The notes: generated by a model not told the origin, from the letters alone. A DNA stretch of 64,000 nt from Bin87 sp963692995 (GCA_963692995.1 OY843611.1:1-64000), one strand, 5' to 3'; shown: positions 16,989 through 25,517, counted from the stretch's first letter. Numbers and translations are program-made.

Positions 16989-17065
16989 GCCACCCCGTCC
17001 TGCCCGCACCTACCCCGTCCGGCCCGCACCTACCCCGTCCTGCCCGCGAAAGCGGGAATCCAGTA
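16989..17065 (+). repeat. 22-bp tandem repeats ending in a REP palindrome
   Basis: Three units of the form ACCCCGTCCTGCCCGCACCT follow proS. The last merges into CCCGCGAAAGCGGGAATCC, a family A palindrome. No gene is supportable in 16973-17253. Confidence 0.65.
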
Positions 17066-17180
17066 ATCTCCGCACCAGCGTGGTTCAGCTCGATTAGACC
17101 ATGCTCACCGGAGGACATCGTACAAATCCCGCCATCCTGGATTGGCGCGTTCGATTAACTCCGTCTTCCAAGCCCGGCGT

Positions 17181-17206
17181 CATTGCGCGGGAAAAAGCGC
17201 GCAATG
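17181..17206. other. Perfect 9-bp inverted repeat
   Basis: CATTGCGCG, an 8-base spacer, then CGCGCAATG lies 48 bp before the PaREP1-like gene. There is no T-run after it, so it is more likely an operator or structural repeat than a terminator. Confidence 0.4.
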
Positions 17207-17253
17207 GCGCTTTCCATTTATACTGAATGCAACCTTGGTATGAGAGCACATTG

Positions 17254-17613
17254 ATGACCGCACAAGATCGCAAATATCATAATGACAGCAGGCATTTACT
17301 AGCCCAAGGTAGGCAAGAATTAGCCATTGGTGATTTGCGCCAAGCTTCGGAGAAAGGCTGGGGCGCCGCTGCACAGATCGTCAAGGCAATTGCTCAGCAG
17401 CGCGGCTGGGAGCATGACGGACATGGATTGATACACCAAGCCGTCAGACAATTGCGTCGAGAAACTGGCGACAGAAACATCCGGGGTTGGTTCAGTACTG
17501 CGAACAGCCTGCACACGAACTTCTACGAGGACACCTGGGATCACGAGGACGTGAACGACGGATTGGATGAAGTGGAACAATTCATCAATCGGCTCGAACG
17601 GTTGTTAGAATAA
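17254..17613 (+). CDS. PaREP1-like (HEPN-type helical) protein
   Basis: This 119-residue, mainly alpha-helical protein has a paralogue at 40397-40747. Both share ASEKGWGAAAQ-VKA-AQQRGW, then a His-containing helix and a C-terminal N-x-H-x-NFYED motif. The ASEK-WGAA pattern is characteristic of the PaREP1/PaREP8 group within the HEPN-like superfamily, which includes partners of nucleotidyltransferases and some RNases. No nucleotidyltransferase gene is adjacent. The R-x4-6-H ribonuclease motif of HEPN toxins is not clearly present. The region is lower in GC than its neighbours, suggesting acquisition. The ATG at 17254 is chosen over an upstream GC-poor extension. Confidence 0.65.
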   Translation: MTAQDRKYHNDSRHLLAQGRQELAIGDLRQASEKGWGAAAQIVKAIAQQRGWEHDGHGLIHQAVRQLRRETGDRNIRGWFSTANSLHTNFYEDTWDHEDVNDGLDEVEQFINRLERLLE

Positions 17614-17751
17614 TCCAGCATCTCCGGCCCGGGCTCACCCACCGCAATAGCAAATCGCCTGCTCCTGTGAAAATTGGAGGTGGGCAAAAGTATTCGCGCG
17701 AAGGGCGGTCAGTGTACCGCCCCTCTTGCGTTGGCTGTCGTGCTGGCCTAA

Positions 17752-18789
17752 CTACGGCTCCAGGATCAGCTTGCCGAAGAAGTTGGCCGCCTCCATGTCG
17801 CGGTGGGCGTCGGCGGCGTTGGTCAAGGGGTAGGTTTGGTGGATGGCCGGCTTGATGGCGCCCCGGTTGAGGCTGGCGACGATCTGGCGCATATCTTCCC
17901 GGGAACCCATGTAGCCGCCGTAGATCTCGATCTGCCGGCTGAACAGCAGGCCCAGGTGCAGCTCGGCCCGCAGGCCGCTGGTGGCCCCGCAGATGCAGTA
18001 CCGGCCGCCGGGCCGCAAGGCGCGGAACCCGTGGGTCCACACGTCGGCGCCAACATGGTCCACCAGCAGGTCAACGCCGGCTCCGCCGGTGATCTCCCGC
18101 ACCCGCTGGGTGATGTCCTCCTCGTTGTAGTTGATCACGTAGTCCGCGCCCAGGTTGCGGGCCAGCTCGGCCTTTTCCGGCGTGCTGGTGGTGGTGATAA
18201 CCGTCGCGCCCACCACGTTCTTGAATACCTGGATCGCCGCCGCGCCCACGCCGGCCGACGCGGAGAATACCAGCGCCGTCTCCCAGGGCTGCAAGGCAGC
18301 CCGCCGCACCGCCATGTTCCACACCGGCAGGTAGGTGGTGGGAATCGCGGCAGCGTTGGCGAATGACACGTCGCTCTCCAGCGGGTAGGCGTTGACCTCC
18401 GGCACGACCACTAACTCGGCGTAGCTGCCGTCTCGCGCGGTGCCCAGGAACCGGCTGCGGCGGCACAGCTCGTCCCGGCCCGCGCCGCACCACTGGCACA
18501 CGCCGCAGGCCAGGCGGGGATTGACCACCACCCGGTCGCCGACCTTCAGCGCGCTCACGGCGTTGCCGGCGGCCACCACCTCGCCGGCGGTGTCGCCGCC
18601 CAGGATCAGCGGCGGCGGGAACTCCCGCTCCAGCCCGCGCTGCCCCTCGCGAGTGAAGATGTCCAGACGGTTGAGCGCGCTGGCGCCCACCCGGACCACC
18701 ACGTCGCTGGGTCCGGGCGACGGGTCGGGCCGGTCTCCGTACTGCAAAACGTCCACGGCGCCGTGGGCTTCAATGTAAACGGCTTTCAT
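17752..18789 (-). CDS. Zinc-binding alcohol dehydrogenase / quinone oxidoreductase (MDR family)
   Basis: From ATG 18789 (MKAVYIEAHGAVDVLQYGDR) the protein is 345 residues, a normal MDR length. The GroES-like N-domain holds the structural zinc cysteines in CGVCQWCGAGRDELC. The Rossmann domain shows SASAGVGAAAIQVFKNVVGA, with an NADP-type GxGxxA region, and LVDHVGADVWTHGFRALRPG. Enzymes of this group reduce enones or oxidise alcohols with NAD(P)H; the substrate is not predictable. It follows the small zinc-ribbon gene by 31 bp on the same strand, likely one transcript. The longer frame to 19002 overlaps that gene and is rejected. Confidence 0.88.
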   Translation of the reverse strand: MKAVYIEAHGAVDVLQYGDRPDPSPGPSDVVVRVGASALNRLDIFTREGQRGLEREFPPPLILGGDTAGEVVAAGNAVSALKVGDRVVVNPRLACGVCQWCGAGRDELCRRSRFLGTARDGSYAELVVVPEVNAYPLESDVSFANAAAIPTTYLPVWNMAVRRAALQPWETALVFSASAGVGAAAIQVFKNVVGATVITTTSTPEKAELARNLGADYVINYNEEDITQRVREITGGAGVDLLVDHVGADVWTHGFRALRPGGRYCICGATSGLRAELHLGLLFSRQIEIYGGYMGSREDMRQIVASLNRGAIKPAIHQTYPLTNAADAHRDMEAANFFGKLILEP

Positions 18790-18820
18790 TGCTGATTGTT
18801 GCTCCTCATATTCTTGCTCC

Positions 18821-19051
18821 TCATTCCGATGGCGCCCGCCGGTTGTCGTAGCAGTCGCGGCACAGGAATACCACGGAGAGAGTTTCGTCGTGACTGGCGA
18901 CCCGCCCGCATCGGGGGGCGGCGCTGTCCGGAGACCAGGGTTGGTGAAACGGCCCGCCGCACATCTGGCAGGTGGAACGATGCGGGCCTTCCAGCGCATC
19001 ATTGCAGACCACGCAGAATACCGGACCGGATATTTGAAACAGGGTTGTCAC
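18821..19051 (-). CDS. Small zinc-ribbon/treble-clef protein
   Basis: The GTG start at 19051 is preceded by a strong GGAGG-like site (GCGGAGGAAGCGCC). The 76-residue product has three Cys pairs: CVVC (about residue 13), CQMC (about 28) and CRDC near the C-terminus, plus a CG and His between them. This is consistent with one or two structural zinc sites. Function is unknown; similar short proteins often act in protein or nucleic-acid binding. It lies between the CCA-adding enzyme (46 bp upstream) and the MDR dehydrogenase, all on the minus strand. Confidence 0.65.
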   Translation of the reverse strand: MTTLFQISGPVFCVVCNDALEGPHRSTCQMCGGPFHQPWSPDSAAPRCGRVASHDETLSVVFLCRDCYDNRRAPSE

Positions 19052-19097
19052 GGCGCTTCCTCCGCTACGCAAGTTATGGTTGCGCGTCAACTTATGA

Positions 19098-20336
19098 TTA
19101 TGATTGGGTTGCCCAATTCCGGGCGATGCTCCGTTCATCCGCCATGTTGTTGGTTTCGCCGTCCAGCCGGGCCTGGCGCAAGGCCCGCAGCGCCTCGCCC
19201 ACCGCCGGGCCGGCCGGCACTCCCAATTCCAGCAGGTCGGAGCCGCGCAGCCGGGGAGCCACCGACCACCATTCCGCCAGGTAGCGGCGGATGCGTTCCG
19301 CCGCCGCCGGCTGCGCCAACAGCGCGGCGGCCCGCAGCGCGTCCGGCGACCGCCCATCCAGCAGCGCGCAGACTCCCGATGGCGCCGGATCCGCTTCGCC
19401 CAGATCCGGCAACCGCGCCTTCAGCCGGGCGGTGTCGCCGATGACCCGGATCCACTCGGACGGCGCGTTGAGCCGGGCGGCCAGCGCGGCGCCTTCGGTG
19501 GGCGTCAACGGCCAGACCAACGCGGCCAGCCAGGTCAGCGGAGCCGTTGGCCGATCCGCCAGCGCGTCCAGGTGAGCAACGCTCATCGACCGATGAACCG
19601 CCGTCAGCACGCCCGACGCGCTGGCCAGGCGCAGCGCGGCCAGGGGCGCCGGCTCGTCCAGCATGCGCTCCAGCTCGTGCCGCATCCGATCCGCGGTCAG
19701 CGTCGCCATCGCGCCGGCGGCCAGCGCTTCCGCCATGGCGGCCTGAGTAGCCTCATCCATACGGAACCCAAACCGGGCGGCGTAGCGCACGGCCCGCAGG
19801 ATGCGCGTCGGGTCGTCGCGGAAGCTTTGCCGGTGCAGGATGCGGATGACGCCGGCGGACAGGTCAGCCCGGCCTCCGTGATGGTCCACCAGCTCGGTGG
19901 ATGCGCCGGCAATGGGGATGGCCATGGCGTTGATGGTGAAGTCGCGGCGCGCCAAATCGTCGTTCAGGTCGCCGGCGGACACGTCGGGCAGCGCCCCGGG
20001 ATGGCGGTAGGTCTCGCGACGAGCCGTCACCAGGTCAACGGTGCAGTTCGACGTGGCAACGCTGGCGGTGCCGAAGCGTTGGTGAACGGTCAACTTTCCG
20101 CCGGTGGCGTCCGCCAACTTGGCGGCCAGCGCGGGAGCGTCTCCTACCACGCCGATGTCCAGGTCTTTCAGCGGAACCGACAGCAGATGGTCGCGGACCG
20201 GACCGCCGGCCAGATACGCCGAGACCCCCGCAAGATTGGCCAGCCGGCGCACGTTGTCGAGGACGCTACGGAAGTTGCCAACGTCGCTATGATCGGCAAG
20301 CGCGTCGGCTGTGATGTTGTCGGTAATCGTCGGCAT
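19098..20336 (-). CDS. CCA tRNA nucleotidyltransferase / poly(A) polymerase family
   Basis: The 412-residue protein from ATG 20336 shows the class II nucleotidyltransferase head: YLAGGPVRDHLL (GGxVRD, about residues 42-53), the catalytic carboxylates in KDLDIGVVG, RRDFTINAMA and the RNA-contacting RDDPTRILRAVRYAARFGFR. These enzymes add or repair the 3' CCA of tRNAs. The tRNA-Glu gene in this window encodes CCA, so here repair is the minimum expected role. The C-terminal half is helical and less conserved. The product could be an A-adding or CCA-adding form; sequence alone does not decide. It is divergent from the dehydrogenase at 20456. Confidence 0.9.
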   Translation of the reverse strand: MPTITDNITADALADHSDVGNFRSVLDNVRRLANLAGVSAYLAGGPVRDHLLSVPLKDLDIGVVGDAPALAAKLADATGGKLTVHQRFGTASVATSNCTVDLVTARRETYRHPGALPDVSAGDLNDDLARRDFTINAMAIPIAGASTELVDHHGGRADLSAGVIRILHRQSFRDDPTRILRAVRYAARFGFRMDEATQAAMAEALAAGAMATLTADRMRHELERMLDEPAPLAALRLASASGVLTAVHRSMSVAHLDALADRPTAPLTWLAALVWPLTPTEGAALAARLNAPSEWIRVIGDTARLKARLPDLGEADPAPSGVCALLDGRSPDALRAAALLAQPAAAERIRRYLAEWWSVAPRLRGSDLLELGVPAGPAVGEALRALRQARLDGETNNMADERSIARNWATQS

Positions 20337-20455
20337 GGCGAATCGCAGGCGCAGCGTGCGGGCCTGAAAAAGTGTAGCGCAAGCGCCCCGGCGGGGCAAC
20401 CGAGACGTGCGTTATACTTCCTGCTGCCAAACTGATTTTGGAGCGAGGGTGCATT

Positions 20456-21409
20456 ATGGAAACCGTAGGATTCATCGGCCTGGGCAACATGGGCGGCGGC
20501 ATGTCCGCCAACATCCAAAGAGCCGGCTACCCCATGATCGTCTATGACCTGCGCGAGGAGGCGGCCCGGCCCCTGCTGGAAGGCGGTGCGCGTCTGGCCA
20601 ACTCTCCGGCGGAAGTGGCCGCCGCCAGCGACATCACCTTCACCTCGCTGCCCGGACCCTACGAGGTGGAGACGGTAGCCACGGGCGCCGCCGGCGTGCT
20701 GGAGGGCATCCGACCGGGCAGCGTGTACATCGATCTGTCATCCAGCCGGCCCACGCTGATCCGGGAGATCGAGCCCAAGTTCCGGGCCAAGGGCTGCCAT
20801 GTGCTGGACGCGCCGGTGAGCGGCGGCAAGACCGGGGCGGCGTCGGGGAACCTGGCGGTGATGGTGGGCGGCGACCGGGAGGTGTTTGAGCGAGTGAAGC
20901 CGGCGCTGGATTCCTTCGGCGACAAGGTGTTCTACGCCGGGGAGATCGGCGCGGGCAGCGTGGCGAAACTGGTGCACAACATGATCGGCCACAGCGTGCG
21001 CCAGGCCATCGCGGAGGGTCTGACCCTGGGCGTTAAGGCCGGCGTGGAGCCGGAGGCGTTGTGGGAGTGCATCCGTCGCGGCTCGCTGGGCCGCATGCGG
21101 GTACTCCACGAAGGGCTGGCGCGCACGATGTTCCGCGGGGAGTTTGAGCCGGCCGGGTTTGCCCTGAACCTGGCCTTCAAGGACATCTCGCTGGCGACGG
21201 AGCTGGCCCGGGAGTACGACGTGCCTATGCCCATGTCCACCCTGGCGGAGCAGATCGCCATGCAGGCCATGAACCGGGGCTGGGGCGACGCCGACAGCAG
21301 CATAACCGTGCTTTTGCAGGAAGAGCAGTCCGGCGTGACCGTCCGCGCGCCCCACGTTGACCCGGCGCGGGCCGGACGGTTCATCACCACCCACCCGGAT
21401 GACGAATAG
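20456..21409 (+). CDS. NAD(P)-dependent beta-hydroxyacid dehydrogenase (3-hydroxyisobutyrate dehydrogenase family)
   Basis: The 317-residue protein begins METVGFIGLGNMGGGMSANI, the dinucleotide-binding signature of the family (GLGxMGxxM). The substrate-binding motif DAPVSGGKTGAASGNLAVMV (about residues 119-138) and the catalytic lysine in GSVAKLVHNM (about residue 170) are intact. Family members oxidise 3-hydroxyisobutyrate, tartronate semialdehyde (in reverse) or similar 3-hydroxyacids. The specific substrate is unknown. The ATG follows GAGCGAGG. No partner gene follows; the next 316 bp are repeat-rich. Confidence 0.9.
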   Translation: METVGFIGLGNMGGGMSANIQRAGYPMIVYDLREEAARPLLEGGARLANSPAEVAAASDITFTSLPGPYEVETVATGAAGVLEGIRPGSVYIDLSSSRPTLIREIEPKFRAKGCHVLDAPVSGGKTGAASGNLAVMVGGDREVFERVKPALDSFGDKVFYAGEIGAGSVAKLVHNMIGHSVRQAIAEGLTLGVKAGVEPEALWECIRRGSLGRMRVLHEGLARTMFRGEFEPAGFALNLAFKDISLATELAREYDVPMPMSTLAEQIAMQAMNRGWGDADSSITVLLQEEQSGVTVRAPHVDPARAGRFITTHPDDE

Positions 21410-21567
21410 CGGCGGGAGGAAATTGCGAAATTCCAGATTTGCTTTCCGGCCAGGCTGTTGATTCGCCTGACCCACGCCGCAAGTATTGACTTCACCCTCA
21501 ACCCCAGGGCGTGTCGTCAATTTACCCGGTCACTCCCGCTTAACTGGTCACTCCCGCTTATCCCGTC

Positions 21568-21587
21568 ATTCCCGCGAAAGCGGGAAT
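21568..21587. repeat. REP-like palindrome, family A (solo)
   Basis: A perfect ATTCCC-GCGAAAGC-GGGAAT sits in the 21410-21725 spacer. It is preceded by short tandem units (CACTCCCGCTTA-like) and by a fragment of the family C repeat near 21415 (GGAAATTGCGAAATTCC). No gene is seen in the spacer. Confidence 0.7.
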
Positions 21588-21725
21588 GACGGACGATGGG
21601 TGGAGGGGGAATTGGGGGAGTTTTGCAATGGCGGATGCCGGCGTTGCCCGGCGGTAAGCCCGGTGATAGAATGCCCCCGTTTTGCGCCTGGCTATTTTAC
21701 TTGACAATAACCATAGGATGATTTG

Positions 21726-22625
21726 ATGCCCTCTTTCGACGATTACGTCATTGTCAGCCAGTTCCCGGAGCAGCCCGCCGAGCTCATGGTTCTTGCCTTT
21801 CGCGGCTGGCCCGATGCGGGAGACGCGGCCACCGCCACGCTGAATTACCTGATGAACGCGCTGGGAGCGGTGAAATTCGCCGAGATCGATCCGGAAGAGT
21901 TTTTCAACTTCGCCCAGGAGCGGCCCCGTTCCACCCGCAGCAAGGACGGTGTTCGGCATCTGCAATGGCCGGCCAACGAGTTCTACTACTGGCCCGGGCC
22001 GGATCCCGCGACCAATCCCACCGCAGCGCCGGTGGTCTTCTATCTGGGCGCCGAGCCACACCTGCGCTGGCGCACCTTCTCCTCCCTGGTGGGCGATCTG
22101 GCCCAGCGCTGCGGCGTGAAGTCGGCGGTGCATATCGGCGCGCTGCTGGACGCGGTGCCGCACACCCGGGCGGTCAAGTACAGCGGCTCCTCCTCCAACC
22201 GGCAGATCCAGGCCGCCTTCGAGGACAATAACGTGCGCACGTCCAATTACCAGGGGCCTTCCGGCATCACCGTGCCGGTTTCCGAATCCCTGGCGGCCCG
22301 GGGCATCGGCTACACCTCCTTGTGGGGCCACGTTTCTCATTACCTGCGGGCCACGCCCAACTTCCGGGTGGGCCTGGGACTGGCCCGCAACCTGAAGGAT
22401 ATGCTGCAACTGCCCGTTGACCTGGCCCAACTCACGGTGATGGCTGACGCCTTCGACAAGGAAGTGGCAAAGGTGATGGCCGAGGACGCGCAACTGGGCA
22501 AATACATCACCACGCTGGAAGAACGTTACGACGCGGCCCGCGACGCCGCGGAGATGCCCGACCCCGAGGCCCTGGTGCGAGAACTGGAGCGATTCCTGCG
22601 GGCGGAACGGTTGGGCGGCGATTAG
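21726..22625 (+). CDS. PAC2 family protein (proteasome-assembly-chaperone-like)
   Basis: This 299-residue cytoplasmic protein begins at ATG 21726 with AGGA eight bases upstream. ELMVLAFRGWPDAGDAATAT (about residues 18-37) is the usual PAC2 opening; later GYTSLWGHVSHYLRATPNF and a helical C-terminus complete the family pattern. PAC2 proteins occur in actinobacteria, Chloroflexota and archaea and resemble eukaryotic proteasome assembly chaperone 2, but their bacterial role is not established. No proteasome genes are in the window. It precedes the protoglobin gene by about 110 bp on the same strand. Confidence 0.88.
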   Translation: MPSFDDYVIVSQFPEQPAELMVLAFRGWPDAGDAATATLNYLMNALGAVKFAEIDPEEFFNFAQERPRSTRSKDGVRHLQWPANEFYYWPGPDPATNPTAAPVVFYLGAEPHLRWRTFSSLVGDLAQRCGVKSAVHIGALLDAVPHTRAVKYSGSSSNRQIQAAFEDNNVRTSNYQGPSGITVPVSESLAARGIGYTSLWGHVSHYLRATPNFRVGLGLARNLKDMLQLPVDLAQLTVMADAFDKEVAKVMAEDAQLGKYITTLEERYDAARDAAEMPDPEALVRELERFLRAERLGGD

Positions 22626-22738
22626 TTGCCAGCATCCCAAAAGTGGGGCGCCGGCGGGCGAAACCGGCCGGCTTGCCCCGCGACAAGTTGGGCGGTATAG
22701 TCAACCCGCCACCTATCCTGATGTTGGGAGGGCGTCCC

Positions 22739-23368
22739 TTGACTATTTTTGACTGGCCGGCCCGGATGCAGCAGATGGCCGATTTCGTGGGCCTTACGGA
22801 CGACGACCTCGCCCTGTTGCAGGCCAGCGGCCCCATACTGTTGGCCCGCGCCGACGAACTGGCCGCCGCCGTGTATGAGCGTTTCCTGTCCTATCCGGCG
22901 ACGGCCCGCTATTTTCTCACCCGCGACGGCGCGGTCAACGATACCCGCTTGGAACGGCGCAAGCACAGCCTGGCCCGTTGGCTCCGGAACAGCATCGATT
23001 TTCGGATTGACCACCAGTTTCCCGTTTTCCTGCTGGCCGTCGGGGTAGTGCACAGCAACCCGCCGGCGCCGGCCGGTCGTCACGGTTCGGTGCCGGCCCG
23101 CTTTATGACCGGCACCATATCCTTTATCCAGACGCGGATTGCCGCAATCCTCGCCGAAGAAATGAGCGATACGACGAGCGCGCTGCAAACTTCGGCGGCC
23201 TGGAACAAGATGCTGATGCTACAGCTCGACGTCTTGCTGGCCGGCTACGTAACCGAAACGCCGTCGCCGCCGCGAGCCTATGATGGCCCGGACGATGAGG
23301 AAGAACGAGCCATCACCCCGGACGGCGGCCGGCGCAACGGCTCTTCCCAAACCCCACCAGGAGAATGA
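22739..23368 (+). CDS. Protoglobin-domain haem protein (globin sensor domain)
   Basis: The chosen TTG at 22739 has GGGAGGG at a good distance; an in-frame ATG at 22721 is the alternative. The 209-residue product shows the protoglobin/globin-coupled-sensor pattern: FVGLTDDDLALLQASGPILL, VYERFLSYPATARYFLTRDG, and a proximal-His candidate in LERRKHSLARWL. A second His-containing segment (AVGVVHSNPP, RHGSVPARFMTG) follows. Protoglobins bind O2, CO or NO. No output domain (GGDEF, methyl-accepting) follows; the C-terminus is a short charged tail. The stop is just upstream of the AroQ-like start, so the two are probably translationally coupled. Confidence 0.8.
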   Translation: MTIFDWPARMQQMADFVGLTDDDLALLQASGPILLARADELAAAVYERFLSYPATARYFLTRDGAVNDTRLERRKHSLARWLRNSIDFRIDHQFPVFLLAVGVVHSNPPAPAGRHGSVPARFMTGTISFIQTRIAAILAEEMSDTTSALQTSAAWNKMLMLQLDVLLAGYVTETPSPPRAYDGPDDEEERAITPDGGRRNGSSQTPPGE

Positions 23369-23370
23369 CC

Positions 23371-23799
23371 ATGACCAAGGTGCTGGTAATCCAGGGCGCC
23401 GGAATGAATATGCGCGGCAAGGTGCAGGTTGAAACCTTCGGTCCCAACACCCTGGACCAGATCAACGAGCAGATCCGCGGCTACGGCGAAAGCTTGGGCA
23501 TCGACGTGAAAATCGTCCACTCCAACGTGGAGGGCGAGGTGACCAACGCCCTGTATGACGCCTGGGAGGAGGGCTACGACGCCTGCCTCATCAACCCGGC
23601 GGGTTTCACTACCGTCAACGGCCCGTTGCGGGGCGCCATCGCCCAGGTGCCGATGCCGGTGATCGAGGTGCACGCCAGCAACCCCACCGCCCGGGGCACC
23701 GTCTCGGCGGTGCTGCCGGTGAGCAAGGGCTGCGTGTATGGCTTCGGCGTGTACGGCTATTATCTGGCCCTGGAGGCGGTAAAGCACACCGGCGCGTAG
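23371..23799 (+). CDS. AroQ-like (type II dehydroquinase fold) protein with altered active site
   Basis: The 142-residue length and motif order match type II 3-dehydroquinate dehydratase: GAGMNMRG in place of NGPNLNxLG, SNVEGEVTNAL for SNxEGELID, LINPAGFTTVNGPLRGAI for INPGAYTHTSVALRDA, the conserved IEVHASNP, and GFGVYGYYLAL. However the lid Arg and the catalytic Tyr (here ETFG instead of xxYG) are replaced, as are the His of THTS and the following Asp. Only the IEVH histidine and the Asn of NP remain. It is therefore probably not a functional dehydroquinase, and a related lyase, isomerase or binding role is possible. AGGAG precedes ATG 23371 by 8 bases. It is coupled to the protoglobin gene. 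Confidence 0.75.
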   Translation: MTKVLVIQGAGMNMRGKVQVETFGPNTLDQINEQIRGYGESLGIDVKIVHSNVEGEVTNALYDAWEEGYDACLINPAGFTTVNGPLRGAIAQVPMPVIEVHASNPTARGTVSAVLPVSKGCVYGFGVYGYYLALEAVKHTGA

Positions 23800-23801
23800 C
23801 A

Positions 23802-23880
23802 GGGACGGGTTTCAACCCCGCCCCTGCGTTGCTAGACGCGGCCCGTGCTAGACGCGGCCCGTGATCGACGCGGCCCGTTG
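23802..23880. repeat. GC-rich palindrome followed by 17-bp tandem repeats
   Basis: A near-palindrome (GCAGGGACGGGTTTCAAC, then CCCGCCCCTGC) follows the AroQ-like stop and may serve as a terminator. It is followed by three units of CTAGACGCGGCCCGTG. Confidence 0.55.
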
Positions 23881-24072
23881 CTATTCGCAGCGCAGGCAGC
23901 GCACGTCCTTGAACACGGTGTCGTGGATGCCGGGGTTGATGATCAGGTAGTCCATGATGATGCGGATAACCTTGCCCTCGTCGGCGATGTTGTACTTTTC
24001 CTTGGACGAGTTGATGAGGCCGATATGCTCGGCGTTTACGTCAACGGACAATGCGGTCTTGGTGCCGGCCAT
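23881..24072 (-). CDS. Small conserved-looking protein, possibly ribbon-helix-helix
   Basis: The 63-residue product starts at ATG 24072 with GAGCGAAG upstream. It reads MAGTKTALSVDVNAEHIGLI, then EGKVIRIIMDYLI, and ends in a Cys pair (VRCLRCE). The beta-strand plus two-helix arrangement would suit a ribbon-helix-helix regulator, but this is only a pattern guess. Spacing, start signal and composition support a real gene. The neighbours do not reveal a role. Confidence 0.55.
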   Translation of the reverse strand: MAGTKTALSVDVNAEHIGLINSSKEKYNIADEGKVIRIIMDYLIINPGIHDTVFKDVRCLRCE

Positions 24073-24303
24073 TTTGCTTCGCTCCTGATGGGTGGATGGT
24101 GGTGAGTTTTGCTGGCCGGCAAGCCGCCGGCGGCGTCGGCATAGCATAGCCGCCCGGAACGGGATTGTTCAACCCGGGACGCGATGCCGGCGCGCGCGTT
24201 CCGGCGCCGGGGTATGACGAAATCGTCAGGCAACTTCGCCAAACTCTTTGACGTTCAGAACAAGAAGTTCACCACCGCCCCGGCAGTCGAGACGCGAGTA
24301 ACG

Positions 24304-24332
24304 AAAAAGCCCTCCGCGTAAGCGCGAAGGGC
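24304..24332 (-). terminator. Rho-independent terminator after tRNA-Glu
   Basis: On the minus strand GCCCTTCGCG, a short loop and CGCGGAGGGC form a 10-bp stem (one G-U) followed by five T. It lies just 3' of the tRNA and so ends the argC/tRNA transcript. Confidence 0.85.
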
Positions 24333-24344
24333 CGCTTTATTTGT

Positions 24345-24423
24345 TGGTACCCCGGATGGGCTTCGATCCCATGATCTCCACCTTGAAAGGGTGGCGTCCT
24401 TGACCAGGCTAGACGACCGGGGC
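24345..24423 (-). tRNA. tRNA-Glu (anticodon TTC)
   Basis: The cloverleaf reads: acceptor GCCCCGG with CCGGGGT (one G-U), anticodon arm CCACC-CTTTCAA-GGTGG with TTC at the centre, T arm ATGGG-ATCGAAG-CCCAT, and an encoded 3' ACCA. Length is 79 with CCA. It lies 50 bp after the argC stop on the same strand and is followed by a terminator. Confidence 0.95.
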
Positions 24424-24473
24424 GCTGGGCGTAGCATTGGCAACGCCCGAATAGTGTATCACAGGAACCCCGA

Positions 24474-25517
24474 TTACGGGTACACGGCCAGGGCTTCCAG
24501 GGACATTTCCTCCGGGTAACCGCACATCAGGTTCATGTTCTGCACGGCCTGGCCGGCGGCGCCTTTCACCAGGTTGTCCAGGCAGCTGATGACGATGAGC
24601 CGGTTGGTCCGCGAGTCCACCACCGGGTAGATCAGGCACTGGTTGTTGCCCAGGGTCTGCTTGGTCTGCGGCGGCGCGTTGGTGACCTGGACGAAGGCGT
24701 CGTCGGCGTAGAAGTCCTGGTACATCCGGCGGATGCGCTCGCTGGCCTCCGGATCCTGGGCCGCGTCTTCCCGCAGCGGCGCGTAGCACGAGCTCAGGAT
24801 GCCCCGGGTCATGGGGATGAGATGCGTCAGGAAGGTTAGGTTGACCGGCGCATCGGCCCCGGATTGCTGACCAATGGTATCCAGTTCCTGGCTGATTTCG
24901 GGCAGGTGGCGGTGGCCGCTGACCGAGTAGGCCATCACGTTCTCGTTGACCTCGGAGAAATGCGTGGTCAGGCTCAGCGAGCGGCCGGCGCCGGAAACGC
25001 CGGACTTGCTGTCCACGATGATGTCGCGGCCAATCAACCCGTGCTTGATGGCCGGCGCCAGGGCGAGAATGGCGCTGCTGGGATAGCAGCCCGGGTTGGC
25101 GACCAGGCGAGCGTCAGCGACGGCTGCCCGGTTCAGCTCGGTGAGGCCGTACACCGCCTCTTCCAGGTAGGTGGGATCGGGATGCTCCACGCCGTACCAC
25201 TGACGGTACACGTCGGCCTGCTTAAGGCGGAAGTCCGCCGATATGTCCACTACCTTGACGCCCTGCTCCAGCAGGGGGATGCAGGCTTCGGCGCTGGCCT
25301 TGTGGGGCAGGGCCGAGAATACCAGGTCCAGTTCGTCGCCCAGGTCGGCGGTGACCTCCAGCTCCAGGTTGTCCAGGTGGGGAAAGACCTGGCCCAGCGG
25401 CTGGCCGGCGGCGCTCCGCCCGGTAACGGACGCGATCTCCACTTCGGGATGGTGACGCAGGATGCGGACCAGCTCGCACCCGGCGTATCCGGTCACATTG
25501 ATGATTCCGACTTTCAC
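24474..25517 (-). CDS. argC: N-acetyl-gamma-glutamyl-phosphate reductase
   Basis: The 347-residue protein catalyses the NADPH-dependent third step of arginine synthesis. The N-terminus MKVGIINVTGYAGCELVRIL has the Rossmann GxxGxxG-like turn, with the common final Gly-Tyr-Ala-Gly. The catalytic cysteine is in ANPGCYPSS (about residue 149). SGVSGAGRS and GHRHLPEI are conserved family blocks. Its start overlaps the end of the upstream endonuclease III gene by 4 bp, so both are translated from one message. Other arg genes are not in the window. Confidence 0.96.
   Translation of the reverse strand: MKVGIINVTGYAGCELVRILRHHPEVEIASVTGRSAAGQPLGQVFPHLDNLELEVTADLGDELDLVFSALPHKASAEACIPLLEQGVKVVDISADFRLKQADVYRQWYGVEHPDPTYLEEAVYGLTELNRAAVADARLVANPGCYPSSAILALAPAIKHGLIGRDIIVDSKSGVSGAGRSLSLTTHFSEVNENVMAYSVSGHRHLPEISQELDTIGQQSGADAPVNLTFLTHLIPMTRGILSSCYAPLREDAAQDPEASERIRRMYQDFYADDAFVQVTNAPPQTKQTLGNNQCLIYPVVDSRTNRLIVISCLDNLVKGAAGQAVQNMNLMCGYPEEMSLEALAVYP

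Noticed and set aside
17181..17206. Inverted repeat as a terminator
   Set aside because: No T-run on either strand after the stem; kept only as an inverted repeat of unknown role.
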